Positions 11,593 through 20,993 of a DNA stretch of 64,000 nt are shown one piece after another (the stretch's first letter is position 1; every line of letters starts with the position of its first letter). Origin of the DNA: Monodelphis domestica (lineage: Eukaryota; Chordata; Mammalia; Didelphimorphia; Didelphidae). Below the pieces are notes generated by a model that did not search any database, had not been told where the DNA came from, and worked only from the letters and a program-made list of their open reading frames with translations. The stretch covers positions 16,096,383-16,160,382 of the forward strand of contig NC_077235.1 of assembly GCF_027887165.1 (NCBI RefSeq). Direction: 5' to 3'. The translations under genes and the position numbers were made by a program.

Positions 11593-11919
11593 GTGGGTTT
11601 TCAAGTGTAGTGACAGCCTCGGGAACTACAAGCCCCATTGTGCCCAAGGGATCTATACCTTTTGAGTCCTGGCTTGGGATTGGTCCGGAATTCGATCAAT
11701 CCTGTCGTCGGGGAGGGACAATACCCATGGCCCCTCCTTAGCCCAGAATTGGTCCATCTCTTTAGCAATCACGCACAGTAAAGTAGGGAGCATCATTCCT
11801 CACCAAGCCTAGGATTAGTGCAATTCAAGACCAATCCCAACCAGGAAAGATGGGGGAGGGACCCCTGGAGCACACTGGGAAATGCAGTTCTTCAGGCGAC
11901 AACCTAAGAAGAGCAAAAC
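11593..11919. mobile_element. Inverted-repeat element C, unit b
   Basis: Third copy; GTGGGTTTTCAAGTGTAGTG left end. The right end is more decayed (CAACCTAAGAAGAGC). Confidence 0.62.
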
Positions 11920-12094
11920 TATATCTTGCTCTATATCCATGTAGACTGAGAGATGGACAAGGGGACCGACAGACAGGACGACTGACAGACATAAGGCTTT
12001 GTTTATCTGTTTCTCTGTCTTACTGCATTCCTGTCTATGTACCTGTCAGTCTGTCTATCTGTCTGTTCATCAGTCCTCTCTGGGTATCTGTCTC

Positions 12095-12102
12095 TATATA
12101 AG
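12095..12102 (+). promoter_or_regulatory. TATA-like motif between CCAAT cluster and exon-like block
   Basis: TATATAAG lies about 175 bp downstream of the inverted-repeat element at 11,593-11,919 and about 140 bp upstream of the exon-like block. It is kept at the same place in the later units (for example near 18,474 and 31,170). It sits in AT-rich TCTG/TATC-type sequence, so chance is a real alternative. Confidence 0.2.
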
Positions 12103-12236
12103 TAAGTATGTGTGTTTCTGTCTATGTATGCATCTGTTTATCTCTCGATCTCCAGTGTCTGTCAATCTGTCTGTCCATTGGTCTGTCCCTCTATGGAATT
12201 CATCAATCAGTCGATCTTTCCCATTCTTCTTCTCAG

Positions 12237-12378
12237 CTGTCCACCCTAGAAAATCAGAACAAGTGGTTGCTGGCAAGCAAAGCATATGATGGTGTCCCTG
12301 TGATGTTCAGGTGGCTCAGAAGATGTATTTGGTTCAAGATTGGAGGGGGAGTGGCAGACCTCTACTTTGGCCAGTGAG
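12237..12378 (+). other. Exon-like block, unit 1
   Basis: A TTCTTCTCAG acceptor-like site precedes 142 bp, and GAG|GTGAGT follows. The open frame includes WLLASKAYDGVPVMFRW and ends GQ-stop just before the donor, so if spliced it would be a terminal coding or a non-coding exon. It lies about 140 bp downstream of a TATATAAG motif and about 0.3 kb downstream of the CCAAT-rich inverted-repeat element at 11,593-11,919. No family is recognised; a chance pairing of splice-like motifs in repeat DNA is the main alternative. Confidence 0.28.
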
Positions 12379-12620
12379 GTGAGTGGCTGTGGCAGACTGC
12401 ATGATGCATCCAAACCCTTTTTCTTTGACTCTTCCATGAGGAGCTGGAAGTCTTGAATAGGAAAGCAAGGAATCAATAGCTCAGAGGCTAAGCTCTGAGC
12501 ATTACTTCATAGGGATCTTAACCTGTTGTCCTGACATTTCCCAAAAAGGAGCATTTACTAAAGAAGAATGGCATTTCCTCGGGCAGGCTATGAAACAAAG
12601 TGAGGCAAAAGGACACAGAG

Positions 12621-13086
12621 TGTTAGCCGCCATTGAGGTCCCATGCACTCTAGTGAGGATACTGCACAAACTGTGGAGAGTTGAGCTGTTCCTCACCTGC
12701 AGCCCCCACCTTTCACTGCTTCTACTCACTCTTCTTTACCCTTTGAATCAGATGGCCAAGGAGATACACCCCTTCCTTTATGCTGCAGATGCCAAGAACC
12801 AGCCCCATGGCCTGGGGCAAGCCTCCTGCCCAAATCCCTTGTTTCTGTCCTCACTGCTGTCAAATGATAGCTAAACCCCAGCATGGAGGCATGCTGTGTT
12901 GCCTTCCTCCCAAGGAGCAGATTTTGCTCCCAAGCTCTCCCACCTTGGCTGCCTCCTGACCACAGTCAACATGACTTTCACATCAATAAAATGTCCCCTT
13001 TTCTTTTGAAGCCATGTTTCAGAGTCTTGCATTCTTTCGATGATATAACTCCGAGCTCCAGTGGAGCATCTATGAACCCCACAACA
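12621..13086 (+). mobile_element. Putative ERV LTR plus leader remnant, unit 1
   Basis: The segment runs from TGTTAG to CACAACA, so its ends are short inverted TGTT/AACA. AATAAA at 12,985-12,990 lies about 100 bp before the end, as in the R/U5 part of many class I ERV LTRs. The next bases contain a degraded TGG/GTGCC-like primer-binding site, then about 150 bp of possible leader up to the L1 fragment at 13,239. There is no clear target-site duplication (AGAG against ATCA) and no gag, pol or env sequence. The 5' boundary is the weakest part of the call. Confidence 0.4.
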
Positions 13087-13238
13087 ATCATTCCAGGTGC
13101 CATTCAACAAAATGATGTCGTCTCCTCAGGGAGAAAACTGACACCTGAGACCAAGGAAGAAATGCAAAATCTTGAAACAGCTGGAGACCAGAAACTAAGT
13201 CTGGAGAATTGATCCTTCTCAAACTGTTGTAGCCAGCC

Positions 13239-14111
13239 TTTTATTGATTTCTTTATTCAGAAATTGTCTTCTTACATTGCTTTTCAGATTTTATTTAGTC
13301 AGTTTAGCACATTATTTCTCCTCGGTGACAAGAATCATATTCTTTCAATCCTTCCCCTGCCCTACCCTTCCCGTAGTCGAGGGGAATTCCACTGGGTATG
13401 ACATGTGTCCTTCAGGAGAACCTCTTTTCTTGTTGTTGATGTTTGCACTAGGATGTTCATTTGAGTCTATATCCCCAGCCTTAACCCCCTGGACCCTTGT
13501 AATCTAGCAGTTGTTTTTCTTGGGTGTTTCTACTCCCACAGTTTTCCTTGTGAATGTGGATAGTGTTCTTTCTCATCGATACTGCTGGGTGATTTAGGAT
13601 GATTGCATTGACACTAATGAAGAAGTCCATTCCATTCCATTCCATTGTACCACAGTGCATCCATCTCTATGTACAATGTTCTCCTGGTTCTACTTCTCTC
13701 ACTCTGCATCCATTCCTGGAGGTCTTTCCAGTTCCTGTGGAATTCCACCAGTTTATTATTCCTTTGAGGTCTATACTATTTCAGCACCCAGAGGTACCCC
13801 AATTTGTTCAGCCATTCCCCAGTTGAAGGGTATCCCCTCCTTTTCCAATTTTTGGCCACTCCAAAGAGAGCAGCTATCAATATTCTTGGTGAAGCCTTTG
13901 TCCTTATTATGGGTATGTGGTAGAAACCCTGCAGTGCTATGGCTGGATCAAAAGGCAGACCATCTTGTAGAGCCCTCTGGGCAGAGTTCCAAATTGCCCT
14001 CCAGAATGGTTGGATCAATTCACCACTCCAGCAACAATGCCTTCACATCCAGACTTTGCCTCATCCCCTCAAGCATTCATTATATTCCCTTGCTGTCATG
14101 TTAGCCAATCT
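13239..14111 (-). mobile_element. L1 3' fragment (ORF2 C-terminus and 3'UTR), unit 1
   Basis: On the minus strand, 14,018 to 13,776 reads IQPFWRAIW, then PFDPAIAL, then IAALFGVAKNWK and GEWLNKLGYLW. This is the order and spacing of the mammalian L1 ORF2p C-terminal region (compare PFDPAIPLLGIYP and FIAALFTIAK in primate L1). The 3'UTR side resembles opossum L1 as I remember it. The element is 5'-truncated to about 0.87 kb and inactive: no endonuclease or reverse transcriptase domain is present. A G at about 13,890 removes a stop that the other unit types carry. Confidence 0.82.
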
Positions 14112-14564
14112 GTGTAGCCTCCATTTTCAAGAGGAGACACATTCTCATTGATACTTTGCATCAGAGTTACACCATTATTGGATAGATTCAAACTTTGAAA
14201 CACCAGGCAGAGCCACCTATTAGTTGTTCGGGATTGGCAGAGGTACTGCTTACTCAAATGACAAAAAGGGGTCCCAGTACTGATGTTCGTCTAAACCCAA
14301 TAGCAGGAATGCAAGTTGCAACGTTCCATTCACTGTATCGGTCTTGGCCATTAAATTTTTCAAATGTGCTAGGTAAAATGGAGAATCCTCTTCCTAGTGC
14401 TGGAATCTTTCAAACTGTGAATTTCTCTATAATTGTTCTTTCAAAAGTAACATCCTTGAACCTGTTAACTTGGAAATAATGCCGAGCTATCAATTAGTCA
14501 TAAAAACCCAAGTCTTTAACCACAATTTCACCTTTAAAACAATATTGAAATTCAAATTTAAAAG

Positions 14565-14568
<4 letters not shown>
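14112..14568. other. Unique segment between L1 fragment and CA tract
   Basis: No element recognised. In every later unit it occupies the same place. It holds a frame of 94 codons (14,195-14,479, no ATG start) that is also open in unit a. The changes between unit a and unit 1 are mostly amino-acid changing, which argues against protein coding. Confidence 0.5.

Positions 14569-14620
<52 letters not shown>
14569..14620. repeat. CA microsatellite, unit 1
   Basis: Uninterrupted (CA)n directly followed by GGTAATCTGAAAAAATTAACC. In units a and b that follower comes after the second of two CA tracts. Confidence 0.95.
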
Positions 14621-14622
<2 letters not shown>

Positions 14623-15547
14623 TAATCTGAAAAAATTAACCCTAACTCTTTGAAAACAAATACCAGCTTGATAAAAATGTGAAATGACTGCATACAAATA
14701 AACATGTTAATATCTCGAGGAAAATGCCTCTCATTAGCAATACTCAATATTGCCTGCACTTGATATACACGATTTCACACATTACTCCTACCAAAAGGTG
14801 GGAAGAAAATATTAGACTGTAAAGTCAAGAATTTCTGGTCTTCCTTTGGTCTCCTGCTCTATAATCCCCAGTACAGATGACCAGCTCCTGCCCTTGTCTC
14901 TAGATTTTCAGAGGAATGAACTGTTGTAATACATCTTGATAGACATTATTTGCTAACGTTTCTATCACCTGCAAGTAGAAGAAATCCATTAGACATACGG
15001 TATAGCCCAAACCGCACGGAACATTGAGAGGAAATGGAGAACTCAAGTTCTTCAGCTTCCTTGAGAAGCTCTTTCATACATCATATTTGATAACTCTTTA
15101 GACCCTAAGCCCTGACGTTTAAATTCATGCAGAAACTTTCTCTATTATAGTAGCCTTAAAGCAGTTACTCAGACGCAGTAGTGAACACTCTGGCTCTCAC
15201 ACTCCAACTCAAGCTTCCCATTCAACGCTTTCAGCCAAACATACATGCATGTCACCTAGACTCTCCTCGCTCTTCCTTCTACTAGAAATACTATTTCACT
15301 CACATACACAGATACCAACAGTCAGTCACACACAAACTTTAGTCAGTTATGGAGCATGTGTTCAGGTTGTCCCGGGCTCCATTTTGACCGACTTACCTTG
15401 GAACCAGATTTGGTTGATATTCCACACTTTTTTACTTATTGTATTCTTTACTCAGAGTCTGGTGCCACGACTTTTACAGGGTATTAAACCCAGGACTCTT
15501 GGGATGTTATCCCAGGGATGGCCCCTAGCCTAGATGACAAGTATAAG
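14621..15547. other. Unclassified segment before the solo LTR, unit 1
   Basis: About 0.93 kb with no recognised element or gene. The same segment precedes the solo LTR in units 2-8. A related copy is in units a and b. Confidence 0.6.
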
Positions 15548-15929
15548 TGTTAAGGTCTGGGATTTTACCCACCACCAAGGAAGACCCATGGACAACGCAA
15601 TCAGGCAAAGAAAGGGCCGTTTATTGAACTAATGCGCACTACTGGGAACTCAGCCAAAAGAGTTCTGAGTTCCCTCCTGAAGATTCAGTCTTAAATACTT
15701 TTCAGCATGAATAACCCCCCTCCCTTCCTCATTCCAGGCCATTATCTGTTGCATGCTCTTGTTGGAAAGTTTCCGAGTTTTTTTGCACCTGGGACCTTCG
15801 TCCTGAAGTTTATCTGTTAGTAGTTGGGACCTTGGACAGGTCCCAAAGATTTATCTGTCTGTGGCTTAGCATTTCCCTTGACTGAATATCTCAAGGCTTG
15901 GGCAATTTCCAACTCAGATCTCCTTTACA
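15548..15929 (-). mobile_element. Solo LTR of an endogenous retrovirus, unit 1
   Basis: 382 bp with short inverted ends (TGTTAAGG on the plus strand, CCTTTACA at the other end). Read on the minus strand it has a TATTTAA box (plus 15,691-15,697), then AATAAA (plus 15,620-15,625) about 70 bp downstream, then about 70 bp to the CA end: the U3-R-U5 layout of an LTR. Unit a has an unoccupied site near 4,219 (CTCCAAGGAAC), which confirms an insertion. No internal retroviral sequence remains. A target-site duplication is not clear. Confidence 0.75.
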
Positions 15930-16246
15930 AGGAGGAAAAGTATTTGGGGATCCTCTCTACCACATGGGGGAAATCTAGGAGCATGGAAAGATGAGTGACA
16001 TTGCTATAGCTAAAAGGAATTCCCTGACCGAATACAATCAAGCATAAGAAAGGAATGCTAGCAAAAGGCTAGGGTCTAAGAGAGTGGGGTGCTTATAGTG
16101 GATACTGAAGAATAGTCCTCGCCAGGTGTGGATCTTCTTGGGAAAGGGTCTCTTGATAAAATTGGGGAGACTATCTAACTACGATTGTCATTCTCCCGAG
16201 GGTCCCTCGTCAGTCTGAAACTGCTCACCTCGGATTCCCTCAGGAA
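15930..16246. other. Segment between solo LTR and fold-back element, unit 1
   Basis: About 0.32 kb with no gene or element recognised; present at the same place in units 2-8 and, diverged, in unit a (about 4,230-4,535). Confidence 0.55.
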
Positions 16247-16906
16247 GGATTCCCATGGGAACAGGGAAGAAGTACAAACTTTGGGGTCTTCAACCTACAA
16301 GCTCCTCCGTAAATCTGGGCTTCACCAGATCCCACTAGGCCACAAGTTTGGGATTTCTAGATTCCATGTTGACACACCTTATTGCCGATGCTGTGAATAC
16401 ATCCACTGCATCAAATCAGGAAACAGTAGAATCTGTATTTGCCAATGGTGGTCTGTTAATGTAGATACAGTATCGTTTTTTTTTTTTTTTTGCTGGAAGC
16501 AGAATTGCTTGCACTTTGACCGTGATGAAAATCATAGCCCAGACTTGTAAAATCCCATGTGATTCATTGTCTGTTGGTTATCTGGTTATTTGCTGAACAG
16601 CTGTAAAAATTAAAGGACAGCAAGATGTAGAAAGTGTTCTATTGATGGACAGCACCGTGAATCCTATCTTGCAAAGACAGAGTTAAAATTTTAGAACACT
16701 CTTTTGCTCTCACACCAATCTCGCCATTCCCGAGTCTGTGGTAATATCAAAGGACCATGGCCTTCCCGGTTTTTCTATTGTCAACCTGGAATCAAGAAAA
16801 CCCAAACTTGGGGCCTAGACGTATCTGGTGTAGCCTGGATTTCCGGAGGAGCTAATAGATTGGAGACTCCAAAGTTTGTACTTGTTCCCTGATCCCGTGA
16901 GAATCC
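16247..16906. repeat. Fold-back element with 127-bp inverted arms, unit 1
   Basis: 16,247-16,373 and 16,780-16,906 are imperfect reverse complements. Paired landmarks are GTACAAACTTTGG with CCAAAGTTTGTAC, CTCCGTAAATC with GATTTCCGGAG, and CCATGTTGAC with GTCAACCTGG. The 406-bp loop holds a poly-T of variable length near 16,466. It could be an old DNA transposon with long terminal inverted repeats or a local inverted duplication; no transposase is present. Confidence 0.75.
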
Positions 16907-17367
16907 AGAGAGATAGAGACAGACAGATAGAAAGACCGATAGGCAGGCCGACTGGCAGATGGGTAGTGAGATAGGTAGGAGGGCAGATAGATGGATATAG
17001 AGATAGCACATAGAGAGACACGTAGTCAAACACAGAAAGAGAGATAGACAGGCAGGCAGACAGACAGATCGAGAGATAAATAGATAGGAACATAGAACAA
17101 AAAGACATAGAAACAGAAACAGAATGTGAGATCGAGACATTGAAAGATTAATAGAACTACAGGATGAGGGAAGGTGAAAGAAAGGGACAGACAGAGACAG
17201 ATAGATGGAAGGGCATATAGAGGGAAAATGGAATCGAGAGACAGAGAGAGACACAGAAAGTCAGGCATATCGATAGACATGTAGACAGGGATACACAAAT
17301 ATCTCTCTCTATCTGTCTCTCTGTCTCTCTATGTACCTTTCTATCTCTCTGTCTGTTGATCTGTCTT

Positions 17368-17421
<54 letters not shown>

Positions 17422-17450
17422 GATGTATCTATCGATCTATCTATGTCTTT
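16907..17450. repeat. GATA/GACA to TATC block, unit 1
   Basis: Imperfect GATA/GACA to about 17,297, then TCTC/TGTC/TATC on the same strand with a perfect (CTAT)n at 17,369-17,421. The switch makes it self-complementary over long distances. Confidence 0.92.
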
Positions 17451-17526
17451 GTGTTCCTATTGGTGTAGTTTATGTATCTATCTGCCTGCTTGTTTTTGCA
17501 TGGATCACACTGTGTGTATGTCATTT

Positions 17527-17849
17527 GTGTGTTTTAAAGTATTGTAACATCCTGGGGAACTACAACTCCCAATGTGACCTAGTGGTAACATCCCTTTGAG
17601 TCCTGGCTTGGGATTGGTCTTGCATTGGACCAATCCTGTGTTGGGGGATGGACTTTGTCTATGGTCCCTCCTTAGCATGGGATTGGTCCATCTCAAAACC
17701 AATCCCATGAAAAGGAACTGGGCATCATCTCTTACCTAGCAGGGGATTGGTCAAATTCAAGGCCAATCCTTCTCAGGAAATAAGAGGGAGGGAAACTTGT
17801 AGTATGCTGGGAGATATAGTCCAGTAGGCCACAACCATTGAATACCCAC
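17527..17849. mobile_element. Hybrid inverted-repeat element A/B, unit 1
   Basis: Left half matches element A (GTGTGTTTTAAAG, TTGCATTGGACC) and right half matches element B (ACTGGGCATCATCTCTTACC, CCATTGAATACCCAC). The switch is at about 17,700-17,720. Contains seven ATTGG/CCAAT pentamers. Confidence 0.7.
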
Positions 17850-17969
17850 CTGATCTCTCCATGTAGAAGGAGACATAGACAGGTAGACTGACCCACAGAT
17901 TATTTGATCTGTTATTCTGTCTATTCGCCTACTGGTTCTTGTGTCTGTCAGCCTGTCTGTGTTTCTTTT

Positions 17970-18296
17970 GTGGGTTTTCAAGTGTAGTGACAGGCTCGGG
18001 AACTACAAGCCCCATTGTGCCCCAGGGATCTGTACCTTTTGAGTCCTGGCTTGGGATTGGTCCGGAATTCGATCAATCCTGTCGTCGGGGAGGGACAATA
18101 CCCATGGCTCCTCCTTAGCCCAGAATTGGTCCATCTCTTTAGCAATCACGCACAGTAAAGTAGGGAGCATCATTCCTCACCAAGCCTAGGATTAGTGCAA
18201 TTCAAGACCAATCCCAACCAGGAAAGATGGGGGAGGGACCCCTGGAGCACACTGGGAAATGCAGTTCTTCAGGCGACAACCTAAGAAGAGCAAAAC
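17970..18296. mobile_element. Inverted-repeat element C, unit 1
   Basis: Starts GTGGGTTTTCAAGTG. Contains three ATTGG/CCAAT pentamers and an inverted pair of CTACAAGCCCC and TGGGAAATGCAG sites. Confidence 0.65.
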
Positions 18297-18615
18297 TATA
18301 TCTTGCTCTATATCCATGTAGACTGAGAGATGCTCAAGAGGACCGACAGACAGGACGACTGACAGACATAAGGCTTGGTTTATCTGTTTCTCTGTCTTAC
18401 TGCATTCCTGTCTATGTACCTGTCAGTCTGTCTATCTGTCTGTTCATCAGTCCTCTCTGGGTATCTGTTTCTATATAAGTAAATATGTGTGTTTCTGCCT
18501 ATGTATGCATCTGTTTATCTCTCTCGATCTCCAGTGTCTGTCAATCTGTCTGTCCATTGGTCTGTCCCTCTATGGAATTCATCAATCAGTCGATCTTTCC
18601 CATTCTTCTTCTCAG

Positions 18616-18757
18616 CTGTCCACCCTAGAAAATCAGAACAAGTGGTTGCTGGCAAGCAAAGCATATGATGGTGTCCCTGTGATGTTCAGGTGGCTCAGAA
18701 GATGTATTTGGTTCAAGATTGGAGGGGGAGTGGCAGACCTCTACTTTGGCCAGTGAG
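18616..18757 (+). other. Exon-like block, unit 2
   Basis: Same boundaries and open frame as in unit 1; no disruption seen. Confidence 0.25.
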
Positions 18758-18999
18758 GTGAGTGGCTGTGGCAGACTGCATGATGCGTCCAAACCCTTTT
18801 TCTTTGACTCTTCCATGAGGCGCTGGAAGTCTTGAATAGGAAAGCAAGGAATCAATAGCTCAGAGGCTAAGCTCTGAGCATTACTTCATAGGGATCTTAA
18901 CCTGTTGTCCTGACATTTCCCAAAAAGGAGCATTTACTAAAGAAGAATGGCATTTGCTCGGGCAGGCTATGAAACAAAGTGAGGCAAAAGGACATAGAG

Positions 19000-19464
19000 T
19001 GTTAGCCGCCATTGAGGTTCCATGCACTCTAGTGAGGATACTGCACAAACTGTGGAGAGTTGAGCTGTTCCTCACCTGCAGCCCCACCTTTCACTGCTTC
19101 TACTCACTCCTCTTTACCCTTTGAATCAGATGACCAAGGAGATAGACCCCTTCCTTTATGCTGCAGATGCCAAGAACCAGCCCCATGGCCTGGGGCAAGC
19201 CTCCTGCCCAAATCCCTTGTTTCTGTCCTCACTGTTGTCAAATGATAGCTAAACCCCAGCATGGAGGCATGCTGTGTTGCCTTCCTCCCAAGGAGCAGAT
19301 TTTGCTCTCAAGCTCTCCCACCTTGGCTGCCTCCTGACCACAGTCAACATGACTTTCACATCAATAAAATGTCCCCTTTTCTTTTGAAGCCATGTTTCAG
19401 AGTCTTGCATTCTTACGATGATATAACTCCGAGCTCCAGTGGAGCATCTATGAACCCCACAACA
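19000..19464 (+). mobile_element. LTR-like segment, unit 2
   Basis: TGTT and AACA ends and AATAAA kept. It has TTGCTCTCAAGC where unit 1 has TTGCTCCCAAGC. Confidence 0.37.
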
Positions 19465-19616
19465 ATCATTCCAGGTGCCATTCAACAAAATGATGTTGTC
19501 TCCTCAGGGAGAAAACTGACACCTGAGACCAAGGAAGAAATGCAAAATCTTGAAACAGCTGGAGACCAGAAACTAAGTCTGGAGAATTGATCCTTCTCAA
19601 ACTGTTCTAGCCAGCC

Positions 19617-20490
19617 TTTTATTGATTTCTTTATTCAGAAATTGTCTTCTTACATTGCTTTTCAGATTTTATTTAGTCAGTTTAGCACATTATTTCTCCT
19701 CGGTGACAAGAATCATATTCTTTCAATCCTTCCCCTGCCCTACCCTTCCCATAGTCGAGGGGAATTCCACTGGGTATGACATGTGTCCTTCAGGAGAACC
19801 TCTTTTCTTGTTGTTGATGTTTGCACTAGGATGTTCATTTAGAGTCTATATCCCCAGCCTTAACCCCCTGGACCCTTGTAATCTAGCAGTTGTTTTTCTT
19901 GGGTGTTTCTACTCCCACAGTTTTCCTTGTGAATGTGGATAGTGTTGTTTTTCATCGATTCTGCCGGGTGATTTAGGATGATTGCATTGACACTAATGAA
20001 GAAGTCCATTCCATTCCATTCCATTGTACCACAGTGCATCCATCTCTATGTACAATGTTCTCCTGGTTCTACTTCTCTCACTCTGCATCCATTCCTGGAG
20101 GTCTTTCCAGTTCCTGTGGAATTCCACCAGTTTATTATTCCTTTGAGGTCTATACTATTTCAGCACCCACAGGTACCCCAATTTGTTCAGCCATTCCCCA
20201 GTTGAAGGGTATCCCCTCCTTTTCCAATTTTTGGCCACTCCAAAGAGAGCAGCTATCAATATTCTTGGTCAAGCCTTTGTCCTTATTATGGGTATGTGGT
20301 AGAAACCCTGCAGTGCTATGGCTGGATCAAAAGGCAGACCATCTTGTAGCGCCCTCTGGGCAGAGTTCCAAATTGCCCTCCAGAATGGTTGGATCAATTC
20401 ACCACTCCAGCAACAATGCCTTCACATCCAGACTTTGCCTCATCCCCTCAAGCATTCATTATATTCCCTTGCTGTCATGTTAGCCAATCT
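19617..20490 (-). mobile_element. L1 3' fragment, unit 2
   Basis: Same truncation points as unit 1. TTGGTCAAGCC near 20,265 puts a TGA stop into the ORF2 C-terminal frame. Confidence 0.8.
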
Positions 20491-20943
20491 GTGTAGCCTC
20501 CATTTTCAAGAGGAGACACATTCTCATTGATACTTTGCATCAGAGTTACACCATTATTGGATAGATTCAAACTTTGAAACACCAGGCAGAGCCACCTATT
20601 AGTTGTTCGGGATTGGCAGAGGTACTGCTTACTCAAATGACAAAAAGAGGTCCCAGTACTGATGTTCGTCTAAACCCAATAGCAGGAATGCAAGTTGCAA
20701 CGTTCCATTCACTGTATCGGTCTTGGCCATTAAATTTTTCAAATGTGCTAGGTAAAATGGAGAATCCTCTTCCTAGTGCTGGAATCTTTCAAACTGTGAA
20801 TTTCTCTATAATTGTTCTTTCAAAAGTAACATCCTTGAACCTGTTAACTTGGAAATAATGCCGAGCTATCAATTAGTCATAAAAACCCAAGTCTTTAACC
20901 ACAATTTCACCTTTAAAACAATATTGAAATTCAAATTTAAAAG

Positions 20944-20948
<5 letters not shown>

Positions 20949-20991
<43 letters not shown>
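20949..20991. repeat. CA microsatellite, unit 2
   Basis: Uninterrupted, shorter than in unit 1. Confidence 0.95.

Positions 20992-20993
<2 letters not shown>

Larger units (their letters stand above)
5092..12107. repeat. Flanking unit b: diverged long monomer
   Basis: It starts in the middle of the LTR-like segment (GAGATCCCATGCA at about 5,101), so the exon-like block is absent. Its L1 fragment is shortened at about 6,280. The spacer between its two CA tracts is the longest in the window (6,722-8,290). The solo-LTR site and its flanks are deleted near 9,170. It has the largest GATA/GACA block (9,414-10,600) and three inverted-repeat elements instead of two. From about 11,340 it becomes nearly identical to the homogenised units. 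Confidence 0.85.
17527..18296. promoter_or_regulatory. CCAAT/ACTACAACTCCC motif cluster, unit 1
   Basis: Ten ATTGG or CCAAT pentamers in 770 bp, often in facing pairs (ATTGGTC and GACCAAT), which is the NF-Y core. The element ends carry GAACTACAACTCCCAATGTG at 17,557-17,576 and the inverse ATGCTGGGAGATATAGTCC at 17,804-17,822, close to the ZNF143/SBF consensus ACTACAATTCCCAGCATGC. Protein binding is inferred. The same cluster lies in each later unit in the inverted-repeat element pair. Confidence 0.4.
12108..18486. repeat. Monomer 1 of the 6.37 kb array
   Basis: The reference monomer, 6,379 bp. In order it holds the exon-like block, plus-strand LTR-like segment, minus-strand L1 fragment, unique segment, CA tract, unclassified segment, minus-strand solo LTR, fold-back element, GATA/TATC block and two inverted-repeat elements. 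Private markers shared with unit 5 are GATGCATCC, GAGGAGCTGG, CATTTGAGTC and CTTGTAGAGCCC. It alone among units 1-8 keeps five C in CAGCCCCCACC (about 12,700) and GATGGCCAAGGAGATACACC, both closer to the diverged flanking units. Confidence 0.92.

Noticed and set aside
13628..13647. CATTC pentamers resembling human satellite II/III (GGAAT)n
   Set aside because: Only three to four copies, and they sit in the L1 fragment, with variants of it in units a and b.
14218..14235. TTGTTCGGGATTGGCAG checked as a CENP-B box
   Set aside because: It lacks the required spacing of TTCG, A and CGGG, so no centromere protein site can be claimed.
14195..14479. 94-codon open frame repeated in all monomers and in unit a without frameshift
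   Set aside because: No ATG start (it opens at a TTG or GTG). Differences between unit a and unit 1 are mainly amino-acid changing and no family is recognised, so there is no sign of protein-level selection.
14637..14646. TTAACCCTAAC resembling telomere repeat
   Set aside because: A single CCCTAA match with no tandem run; not evidence of an interstitial telomere.
16185..16550. Frame of about 110-135 codons across the left fold-back arm and poly-T
   Set aside because: Its length changes from unit to unit with the poly-T length, and it begins without ATG in repeat DNA.
16781..17254. 157-codon minus-strand frame rich in S, L, C, Y and V, repeated in each unit
   Set aside because: It is a translation of GATA/GACA tetranucleotides read as TATC/TGTC; the composition explains the open frame.
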